Source: Bedellia somnulentella (taxonomy: Eukaryota; Arthropoda; Insecta; Lepidoptera; Bedelliidae). From it: DNA of 64,000 bases. Below are positions 34,301-46,300 of this stretch, in pieces. The stretch lies in NCBI GenBank assembly GCA_963576735.1, contig OY755171.1:6014001-6078000 (forward strand), read 5' to 3'. A program made the translations under genes and the position numbers. Under the pieces are notes generated by a model. It did no database searches. It saw nothing but the letters and a program-made list of their open reading frames with translations, and was not told the DNA's origin. The number at the start of each line of letters is the position of its first letter. Positions within the stretch are counted from its first letter, which is position 1.

Positions 34301-37300
34301 TACTTAAACGTGTAAAAGAAATAAAGGATAGAAGAATTTCGCGCTGGCAGCCATTGACGCGGTGGCTCAATTGGCAGAGCGTCGGGGCGTATACCCGAGG
34401 TTGCGGGTTCGATTCCCGCCTGCGTCGAAATTTTTCTTTCCTTTATTTATTCTTTATTTATTAGTAATAATCCCCACATGAGGTTTTCATGAACAAAAAT
34501 TTATATAACAAGAAAGAAAGAAAGAAAAAAGCTTTATTCAGTGCACAGGGAAATACACAACAAATAAAACGTAAAAATAAAACATAGTGTTACACAATAA
34601 CAACAAAAAAATAAGTAAAAAAAATAAAAAAAGAAGCCCTATGCAGTGAATTGGTCACTGGCTCAGCATGTTGCCACAGATGATGATGTCGCCAACCGTG
34701 GCACTGATTTTCAGCCAGTGCCATACAATTTAATTCGGCCGGCGAAAGAACAAATTATATAATACAAAACAGAGATAAATAAATAACAAAACAAACAGAG
34801 AGACATACATGTGCTTGTAAAATTAAAACAATAAAAAGAACACGTAAATAAAATAATTAGATACAATATTATTCAAAAATTTTAAAGCTCGTAGAGTCAG
34901 TCTGAGCCCAGTCAGTAAAATAAGTCAAAGTGCTAAAAATGTTTGCAGTTAATTTCTCGTCGTGTCTTTTTGCAAGTTCAGTAAATAACTCCTAAACTTG
35001 CGTCCAAAAGTAAACTTGCTGCCTGCATCTCGGACCGGGGGAGGAAGATCATTCCAGCACTTTGATGCCATGATGAAAAATCTTATATACATTAATTCGT
35101 TCCCCTTTAGTAGTTATATTATGTACCATTCAAATTGAAATAAAGATTGCCAATTAACCAATTTTATTTCAACCCATCCAGCGAGTGCTGTTTTTAATAA
35201 ATAAATCTTGATTTTAGTATTACACTTCTCAACTGTCGAAGTTTTAAAAATTTTTAAATTTAATTTTTATTTATTATAAACCTAAAACATAAAAAAATCT
35301 TATATTTTTTTTTAAAAAGCAAAACAATTAAAAACTTACTTCATTAGTGATGTACCCTGATAGATCTGGAAAATCAGCAGGAGTATTATCGAAGCAGTTT
35401 TTGACATATTCAACATACGGGGCCAAACCAAACAGTCGATTCTTGGCCAAGTCACTGCTGGTCAGATCAGTACTGAACTGCAACCTCCCGAGACCCCAGT
35501 TGCCAACCTAAAAAATAAAAATGAAGTATCTCTCATTTTAAGGAACAAATTAAAAAGGAAACAAATATTATGTTATCAGTCAAAAAATCAAACATTCACG
35601 TCATATATCCACGAATGGGTTAGCTGAGTAACTTATACTTCTTAACATCACGTGACATTGTCACCTGGTGTTCAGAGTACTCATGTTTTGCTTCGACGGT
35701 GTACTTCCGTGATAGGACGCTACGTACCTATGTACAACTTAGCCATGTGAGTTTCCTCACGATGTTTTCCCCCAACGTAAACAACCATTATAAACTAACC
35801 ACTCTTATGAATTTAGAATAGACAATTTAGTGAGAGCCCAACTCGGTATTTGTATCTACATGAAAGGCGGAGCCTATCTCGATTGTTTATTTACTCTAGT
35901 AATCGTTGAAAAAATATTTAAATTAATATAAAAACTTTAAAACAATATTTTAAATTAATGAAAAATATTCCGTGGCTAAATATTTTTTGTTTCTTGACTA
36001 GTTATTATTTCTTAAACTTACAATAGGATCAACCACATTGTCAGTCTTGCCGGTAGATGATCGAATAGCACCTTGAGCAACAAACTGAATGTTGGTAGCT
36101 TGCGTTTGTAGAGCTGCGGTACTCAGAGTCAGATTTACTTCAGGTATTGAACCAACAACTTGACCATCGGCGTTATAAAGTCTAAAAAGTGAAAAACATA
36201 CATTATTTAAGGTAACATCAGGATATAAAAAAATATGTAATCGTAGTTTCTTTTACTTACTCCAAATTTCCACCTTGCAGAACATGAATCCATCTTAGAG
36301 CAAAAAGCGCTTCAAGGGCTAATTTAGGAGGCTGTGTAGCATCATAAATATCTCTGAATTGAGTTGGATCGGCAGCCAGTACACCAGATTCAACCAAATT
36401 GTCATGTCCTAAAACCAGTTATTTAACGTTTTAACAAAACATTCATTCAAACATACATCAAGGCCATTACTTTCTATTGAGGTAAGCAGAGACTATCGGT
36501 CGCTTACAAAACTATATATTTCTAATGCAGTTTTTCAACTCTCGCGGTTTGTTGACATTAAATATAATATAATATTTCTAGCCCTAGTAAAATATTCAAA
36601 ACTCTCAAAGATAATAAAATGCAAGAGCATTATCAAATAAAAGACTATTTTTAATTTGAACTACTAGACGTTAGGTATTTTCCTCTCTTAGTCATCTAAC
36701 GTCACAAGAAAGTAAAATATTATAGCAGCAATTAAATTTTATAAGAATGTTGGGTTCTTCATTTTCAGATATTCATATAATAAACCTAGTCAGATGTCAT
36801 ACCAGGTCTAATTTTTTTTATAATCAAATAACATCTCTTCATTCACATATTTACCGAAAAGAAGCGAAAATAATTCATAATGAACAATCTGAGAGAAAGT
36901 TGCGATGTTGATATCTCTAGCCGTATTGAAGAGTTGTTCGTCTGTCCAGCATGGGTTAATTGTAGCCAGTTCTCTAGCAATCCTGTTGTGTTCTCGCCAC
37001 ATGAACAAACCGAAGATAAAGTTGACTCCGGTTAGTCCCGTAATTCCGTCCACTAAAAACAAACAAGTTAAATCTCATAAATAAAAGATGTTATTAAAGG
37101 AAAGAAAAATTTCGACACTGGCGGGGTTCGAACCTCAGTTTCGAAGCTCAGTTGGCAGAGCGACGGGGGCGTATACCCGAAGGTCGCCGGTTCGAACCCC
37201 GCCAGTGTCGAAATTTTTCTTTCCTTTAATAACATCTTTTATTTATGAGTAATAATCCCCACATGAGGAATTCATGTCAAAAAACATTAAATTAAGTTAA

Positions 37301-40300
37301 TTTCTTCAACATTGATCTTTATAATTAGCTTCACCTGTATGTAAGTAAGTATGAAACATTTCTCAATATTGACACACTTTAAACGGACAGATTTATTTCA
37401 AAATTTGTATACTTATCGAGAATCAGAGATAATATAATGATTTCAATATCCTAATTAGGGTTGCCAGGATTTAATAATTTCAAAAGATTCAGTACTAAAA
37501 ATAAAATTTAGTCTAGCAAAACTTAAAAACACGCTTTTGTAACGTATTAACTAAAAAGTAAAAAATAATTCCCAATATCATAAAATATTCTCAATATAAG
37601 ATGAAAATCATGAAAAAGCGTGGTTTGCTTGAAAGACGGAAAAAATGGCCCAGAGCGCCCCACGCTTTTTAGGGAATTAACCTTATATTGGGAATTATTT
37701 CAAAGATTCCCAGGCTAACGCCTAAATTAGTATTAAGGCAGTTTGGGATTACTGAAGGCGAATAAAAAAAAAATTTGGCTCTTGAGAAAGTTATTCTTAA
37801 GACTAGTCGAAGGTTCACAAATATAGATTCGACATATATCAAGTCAAAAAGTTCCAAAATATCATAATAAGTAACTTTAGCACTCATTACCCCCGAATCC
37901 TGCATTTTGTTCCAGTGCCATAAATAAAAACTTGTACCGTTGAAGAAGCATTACACTTTTATGTTTTTGAGTTAGTTTATGGTAGGCATTATTTCACTCC
38001 CTTTAAGATGATTCCGAAATTTTGCTTGTATTCCAACGTTTAGTTATTATTTTGAAATATACACCAGCCCGCCATCTTTACAAAAAGACTCGCCTACCGT
38101 AGTATTAATTCAAAACTCTGCAACGCACTGTAGATAACAAACTATAACTAACACTTTTTTAAGATAATAAATGAGAACAAATTTTACATTAAATTTACAA
38201 ACAAAAGTTTTTCACACCAATAAAACTTACATGTAGTATTAGTAGGCGATCGTGTTGCGTTTACAACAGGCCAATCTCTGCCGCTGGAAGTAACGTTAAA
38301 GTTGAGGAGTCCTCCAGTGAACTTGCGCTGACGTAGATTCGTAGTGGGATCGTTGCCGTACATCGCAGATAGATCAAAGAACGGGGTTCCATAGTTCATC
38401 TGTCAGTAAAAAGCAAAGAGTATTATCATACATACACTCAGGACTATAAATCCCTAAAAAGAGTAGCCAGAGCTCAAGAATAAGGAATTCGTCAGCCACT
38501 TTTGGAAGTTAAGTGGGGAAAAGATTGTAATATAAATGTTTTTGGTGATGGGTCTCACACCAGATCACCCAAAAATCACTTAAAAAGCCCCGATACCCTT
38601 AGTCGCCTCTTATGATCATCCATGGGAAGACATGAGGTAGTGCTATTCTAAGCCGACACTACAGCAAAATAAAGAGTATTAAGTTCATAAATATAAGCTA
38701 TGGCTTTGTAGGTTAATCGATTACATAAACAAACGGCGATAGGCCTGCCCCCTATCACGTGAGTACACTGTCTAAGCAAAACGTGGGTACCTTCTCTGGA
38801 AACTAGATGGCGCTTGCCATCTGAGTTCAGGAGTATTGGTACCTCTGCCAACCCCTTCGGGGATAAACGGCGTGAACGTTTATGTTATGTTTATGTTATA
38901 AACAAATTACACTGAAACCACTTTGACTTGTAAAATAAATGATACAAAGCCATAGCTTATACTAATGAAATTAAGTCGATTAGATGAACAAATTACATTA
39001 AAACAACTTCGACTTGTAAACTAAAACAAATAAAAAAAAGTAATGTTTTCCCTATTTTTTAAAATATTTTTTTTGTGTTTCTTACCCTATCTGGGCTGGT
39101 TGTAGCAGCGGCGCAACCCTCAGATTGATGAGAAATAGGCCAGGTCATGTTCAAGCATCGCAATCCAGAGAATCTGTGAACGGGATCGTCGACTGGGACC
39201 GGGATCGGAGCGCATACAGGATCCGTAGCACCTTTGGCTTGGCAACAGTAGGGGCGGGTGGTCACGTAGTTAACTGTGCAAATGAAATTTTATTATTACT
39301 AGAGATTAATTTTATGACGAAAAGGTATCCTTATATTGATAGTACATACATACATACATATACTCACGGCTATAAATCCCTAAAATGGGTAGCCAGAGCA
39401 AAGGAATCAGAAATTCCTCAGCCACTTTTGGAAGTTGCGTGGCGAAAAGATGGTAAAATAAAGGTTGTTGGTGATGGGTCCCCAACCGCATCGCCCAAAA
39501 ATCCCTTTAAAGCCCCAATACCGTTAGTCGCCTCTTACGTACACCCACCGGAAGAAATGGGGTAGTGCTATTCTATGCCGACACTACGCAGCAGTTCTAT
39601 GCCGACACTACACAGCAGTTCTATGCCGACACTACACAGCAGGCTTGGCTAGTACTGAGTTAAAATTATCAAACATTTATTTTAACTTAAATTTTTGTCA
39701 CAATATTCAAACATGCTCAAGGAATACGTAAATCAAAATGAAGGGGAGCTGATCATTTTATTTTATTTCAGTATAATAAAAGTAAAAAAAAAACTTTACG
39801 ACGCATTTATATGACTTTAGGCATTTCAAATAAACTACACACTGTTTAAGTTTAATGATTTTTTATAACAAAGCTTGTGAATACTTCCAAAAGTTTTAAA
39901 AACAGAAGATTACGCTTTGTTAACATATTCAAATTGTTCTACTCACATGTATCGTGGATGCTCATAGCAGCAATATCAGTGGCAGCGAACACAAAGAACA
40001 AGCTCATCAGTTGAGTGAACACGTGTCCAGGAACGGTTCCGTCAGCCAACACGTGAGTGCGGAGGTAACGGGGGCCTGGCAGGTCTGAGCCGTTGAGAGC
40101 TTTGCGGACTCCAAAAGTACCTAAGAATGAAAAAAAAATATAATTTACAGTTGTCATTGCATTATGTTAATTAATAAACAACTATACAATATAAAAAATA
40201 TCTTCAAAATTGCTGCCGTTTGGTGGCAAGGTGGGAGGCTAGCGGCATTGACCCTTTCTATTATATCAGAGCATTTATTATTTTGTATTTTTATATTTGG

Positions 40301-43300
40301 GTATAAAAATATTGCAGAATAGTTAAATATTGTATGTATACTGTAGTGTATGATTTCTGATTTATCGCTGCTTGAAGAAAATTTTCAAACAACGTTTTAG
40401 TTTGCGGAAAAATGCAATAACATGAGTAAGCACCGATTAATTCATAATGAAAGTAAACAGAAAAAAAATATTAAATTTACCATCTCCCTTATCAGTGAAA
40501 ACTTTCGGCAGTTCTCTATCAAAGGTGGAATGTCCAGCTCCCGCGGCAGGGTTTGCAATGTTGTTACAGGAACCATCAATACGGCGACCTTCTGTTTCGG
40601 AACAAGTATCGACGGGGTTCACACAGTAGCTAAAAAACATATTAATTGGAAGTTAATTGTTGAGTGTAATTATGTTAACTTTGAATTTCTATCTTTTCCA
40701 GATAAGTATGAATAGAAGCTACTATTTTAAATGTAAATCAGATTATATATTTCTTTGGTGTCATTCCCTACACTTTTTTATTGTTTAGAGCTATTTTTAA
40801 AATCAACCTAGAAAAAGTTATATATCAAATTTATAATTATATGAAAACTACGTAAGTAAAGCATAATACATCTATGATGAAATCCATTAAATAGCTAACT
40901 TATAAAACTGTCATCTTCATCTTCATCCTGGAGGAAGGTAACCTCGACTCCAAAAATCCAAAACCCTAATCCCCCTTACTTGTTTAAGGTTTAGCAAATA
41001 TGAAAAAGGCAACTAGTGATAGTATTACCCAGGCGGGTCCCGCCCTAGTCCCACAAGATTAGGCAGTCCCCATCGTATTCTGGGGGGGGGGGACTAAGTG
41101 CCTCGACGACGAAGAAGGAGGAGCCGCATCCGCGACTCAAAAAACGGCTGCTACTTCAGCGCCCCACAATTACGACAAACACAATTCAGCGGCAGCTCTA
41201 ACACCCGATTTCGACAAGGTTCAACCCCAGAATTCTTGGCAGCTTGTGGTGCCTCGCATCAAGGCTGTCAAGAAGAAGAGCAGTCAAAGTCAACGAAGAC
41301 CACGACAAAGATCACCGGCACCGTCAACCTCCTCTAACAGAAGGCAGCATCCGGAGGCGGGACCCTCCCACAGAGAGGACAGGCCCCGATCGGTAGACTC
41401 CTACTCCCGCAACGCTCCCCGACAGTATACTGAACGGGAGCGAGGCCGAGAAGGCAGTCATAACCGAAAAGGGTCACCACCTCGAAGTGGAGAGAGCACC
41501 CGATCCGAGCGCCCTCAAGAATCTGTTGAGGAGGAAGACAAGAGAAGATATAGAAGATATCGAGGGACACGGGCAGGAAGAGGAAAACGCATCCCAAACC
41601 CTGAGCGCAGCCACCCCCACCATGACAAGATCCACACAGAGGCGAACAACACCAAACGAGAACGGCCGAACGATACGATCTCCCCATCGCAGACACAACC
41701 CGGACCAAAAAGGGCGAAAACAGAGGACCGACAAACTTCATCCACACGCGGAAGCTACGCAACGGCAGCGAAAGGCCATGCAGCCGAACTAAGCATGGCA
41801 ATCTGCGTTAATCCGCCCCGAGACCTAACCCCAAGTGAAGGTGAATGGATAAAGGACACTCTGTCAAACCTGATCTTCGATTGCGAGGACACGATCCTAC
41901 CAGAGTTCCAAGGCTTTCCTGTAATCATCGACGGAGCATTGAGAATCTGGTGCAAAAATGACAATGCCAAGAAGTGGCTAGAGACAAACATCAAGAAGAT
42001 GAAGTGGCCAAAAGAGACAGAGACGTTGGTAGCGGTCAAACAGGCTGAAGTTCCGACTCGGGTACGGTGCGTACTGTTTGTCCCCAACTTTACTGGGGAC
42101 CTAGCCCGACTGAACAAAGTCCTGATTGGCCAAAACCAACAGTACGATGTCAAAAAGTGGCACCTACAAGAGGCCATAACATCAACAGAATGTAAGTGGA
42201 TTGGCACATACCTCACCCTCCACCTACCCCCTGAAGAAGTAGACAAACTGGTAAAGGAGGGAAGGAAAGTATCCTTTCTCCTGGGCACAATATACATACG
42301 ATTCCTGAACAAGGGCGTACTGTCAGATAAACCTCCAGAACCCGAGACTGAGACCAGACCTAACATGGACAAAGAAACCACCGACATGGAGACAGACAAA
42401 ATTAAATTAACTGACACCGAGATACTATCACTCCAAGACGAAACGGAGAAGATGGCCAAGATGGCCTTAGAACAGAGCCAAAGAGCGGAGAGTTGGCTTC
42501 TCAGATCATCTCCCAGACCAGACGACGACAACCAGACTGAGACGGAAGGAGTCGACCTAAACAGTGATGGCTGCTCAGAATAATAACAAGAATGAAACAC
42601 CAGACGACAATGGCCCACATCAGCAGATTTATAGGGCCATAAGTAACAAAAACAATAATAATAATAAAATAAAAATAATACAAGCAAATCTCATGCATAG
42701 CCGAACGGCAACATCAATTATGAGAAGAATACTTGAAACAAATAATAACACTATCCCACTCATCCAAGAACCATGGGTACGAGATAACAGAATCTGCGGC
42801 CTCAGCAACATTGGAGGTAAGCTCATCCTAGACACAACAATATCAGACACACCAAGGACCTGTATATATGTTCCTAAACACTATAACACCACACCCTTAT
42901 CTCAATTCTGCTCCAGAGACCTAACGGCAATCAACCTGACGATCAAAAATGAAGAAGAGGACACCAAAGACATCATACTAGCCTCAGTCTACATGCCTGG
43001 GGACGACGAAAACTGCCCACCTACAGAAATGACTGAACTGGTAAACCACACAGACATACACAACCTTGAAATCATACTTGGAGCAGACACCAATGCCCAT
43101 CACCCCATGTGGGGTTCCCCCGATTCTAACAAAAGAGGAGAATCTCTCTCACTCTACTTACTCACAACTAACCTAAATATACTTAACGTAGGGTCAGAAC
43201 CTACCTGGGTAACGTCCCGGGGTCAAACTAGAATAGATGCCACATTTGCCACCAATCTAGCTTACACAATGACAACCGAGTATCAAAAGAACTAACTTGC

Positions 43301-46300
43301 TCTGATCACAGGTGGATACGATTCAATCTAAACTGCAACATCGAACCACCAGAACCACGACGTAATCCACGGCGGACTGACACTACCATGTTCAAGAGCC
43401 TCGTGGAAAAGGAACTCCAAAATCACGAACGCAAGGTAATGAAAGAAGACACTAACCAAATAGACACAAATGTAAGTATTCTTAAAAATGCTTTAATTAA
43501 CTCATACAATATCAGTTGTCCGTTAAAACAGGTAACCAACAAAAAACGAAACAAATGGTGGAACCCCAAACTAGCCCGACAAAAAGAAGAACTAAGAAAA
43601 TTCTTCAACATAGCAAAATACTCAAGACAAAAATCAGACTGGGAAATTTTCAGAAAAGCAAGAAACCAATACAAAAAAGACATCAGAACATGTAGCAGGA
43701 AAGCATGGAAACAATTCACAGAAACAATCGAATCCAACAATGAAGCCAATAGGGTAAGAAAAATACTATCGACAAACGACAGGAATATTCTGGGCACACT
43801 CAAAAGAAGAGACGATACCTACACAAAATCGGACCAGGAAACATGCACAGAACTCCTCGAAACACACTTTCCCAACTGCAAAATAGCAAACGAAACCAAA
43901 TGGGAAAAACCTATAACAAACCCCACGCAAACTGACTGGACACTAGCCAAAAAGATAACCACTAAAGACCGCATTAAATGGGCCATAAACACCTTCGAAC
44001 CATACAAATCCCCTGGCTTAGATGGTATAATACCTGCCTTCATGCAATGGGCTGAGAACAGCGTCATCCCGTGGCTTCAGGACATCTTTGCGGCATGTCT
44101 AGCCCGCCAATATATTCCCATACAATGGAGAGAAGTAAGAGCCACATTTATACCTAAACCAGGAAAAACAGACTATACCCAAGCCAAATCCTTCAGACCC
44201 ATAAGTCTGTCATCCTTTATGCTGAAGACACTAGAACGACTATGTGACCGACATATTAGAGACGGCCCACTCAAAGCCAAGCCACTTCATAAATACCAAC
44301 ACGCATATACCACAGGCAAATCGACAGAAACAGCAATACACGACGTAGTAGCAAAGATCGAAATAGCCATGAGCCAGAAAATGATGACACTAGCTGTGCT
44401 AATAGATATTGAAGGAGCCTTCGACAAAACTGCATTCCAAAGCATAAAAAATGCACTAGAAAGATACAATATCGATCCTACTCTAAGTGGCTGGATTGGA
44501 AATATGCTAGGACAAAGAGCCGTTCAAGTAGCTCCAAACGAAGCCACCAGAGCAAGAGTCATGAGAGGATGCCCCCAAGGAGGAGTACTATCCCCACTCT
44601 TGTGGAATATGGTGGTAGACGAACTTATACGTCGACTCAACAACAAAGGATACTATGCAATAGGATATGCAGACGACATAGCCATCCTCATAGACGGTCC
44701 AAACGAGAAAATAATATCAAATCAGATGAGCCAAGCACTGAAAATCGTAGAAACTTGGTGCAAAGAACAACAATTAAGTGTAAACGCCAATAAAACGGAC
44801 ATGATCCTATTCACAAGAAAAACCAAAATAAATTTCGACAACCCACCAACACTCTTCGGGACAACACTCAAACTATCGAACGAAGTAAAATACCTAGGAA
44901 TCACCCTAGATAGCAAACTCAACTGGAGTAAACACGTGGATAGAACGATAACTAAAGCCACCATTGCATTATGGCAATGTAAAAAGATACTAGGGAAAAA
45001 CTGGGGACTTCATCCCCGGATCACACACTGGCTATACACCACAATTATAAGACCAATTATCTCTTACGGAGCACTAGTATGGTGGCCCAGAACCGTACAA
45101 AGCACCTGCCAAAAAACCCTGGAAAAAATGCAACGGGCAGCCTGCATAGCCATAACAGGAGCCATGAAGACAACACCTACGGCAGCCCTCCAAGCAATGT
45201 TAAACCTACCACCGCTACATCTATACATTCAACAAGAGGCAGCAATAACAGCCATACGACTTGAAACAAACAAAATGCTACGCAAAGACTGCAGAATAAA
45301 GCACACAACAATAAAAACAGAAGCCTACCAATACCAACCTATGATAGAAGGACCATGCGACAAAATAAAGAAGAGATACATCTTTAATAAACAATACGAA
45401 GTTCTACTACATGAAGAACAAAAAGACTACTCCAAATCCAATGAATTACGGATATATACAGATGGATCAAAGACAAAAGAGGGAACAGGGGCAGGAGCCT
45501 TCTCACACTACCTCAACATCAAAACATTCAAAACACTAGGCCAATACAACACAGTATATCAAGCAGAATGCATCGGAATACTGCTAGCCGCCACAGCCAT
45601 ACTGGAAAGAAAGGTAAACACCACAAATATCAAGATACTCTCAGACAGCAAAGCGGTACTGCAAGCACTGAAGAGCAGCACCACAAATAATGGACTAATC
45701 CTACAATGCCATCGAACATTAGAGGAAGTCACTGAAACAAATGAAGTCACACTACAATAGATAAAAGGACACAGCAATTCGCTAGGAAACGATGCAGCTG
45801 ACGAGCTAGCTCGTAGAGGATCCCACAACAAAATAGAAGGACCAGAACCAATTCTACCAATTCCCTTCAACCAATACCGCACCTGGTTGAGGCAACGCAC
45901 ACAAGAACAACACAACTCTCTCTGGCGTGAAATGACTGAATGCCGCCAGTCAAAAGAAGCGATGCCGGACATAGATAAAAGACTAACAAGACGACTACTT
46001 CAACTAAACAGGAGAAGCCTAAGAATGATAACAGGAATCATCACTGGTCACTGCTCATTGAACAAACACTTTCACAACATCGGTATAACGGATAGCCCTC
46101 TGTGCAGAGCATGCATGGAGGCCGAGGAGACAGTAAATCATGTCATGTTTGAGTGCCAGGCTCTAAACAGCCCGTACTCAAAAGATAGGACAAGAACAGG
46201 TAGTACAAAAAACTTTTTAAAAGACTTAGGACAACTCGAAAGATTTTGGACAGAGTTAGGGTGGATTGAGTGAGACGGCCAGGGCCCACGTAAAAAAGTT

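Larger units (their letters stand above)
33618..34500 (+). repeat. Family C tandem array with inverted start (C4)
   Basis: Three direct tRNA-like units start at 33739, 34047 and 34356 (spacing 308 and 309 bp). The spacers are almost identical and contain TGATAGTTAGGCGTTTTC (first unit TTTGG), GGAGGTAGGAAACGCAAACA and GAAATAAAGGATAGAAGAAT. On the left (33640-33700) the start of another unit stands in inverse orientation. The array ends at a Family C terminus (CATGAGGTTTTCATGAAC). It lies in the intron between exons 9 and 10. Confidence 0.88.

Noticed and set aside
33739..34426. Calling the three tRNA-like cores functional tRNA-Tyr genes
   Set aside because: C at position 33, no intron, arrangement in a mobile-element array and decayed copies elsewhere all favour a tRNA-derived repeat.
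37571..37700. Possible MITE around inverted TTCCCAATAT
   Set aside because: Inverted arms are about 10-15 bp and not extended, too short to separate from chance.
41334..42698. Long minus-strand frames opposite the second LOA ORF1
   Set aside because: Antisense shadow of a strongly biased coding strand; no independent protein similarity.
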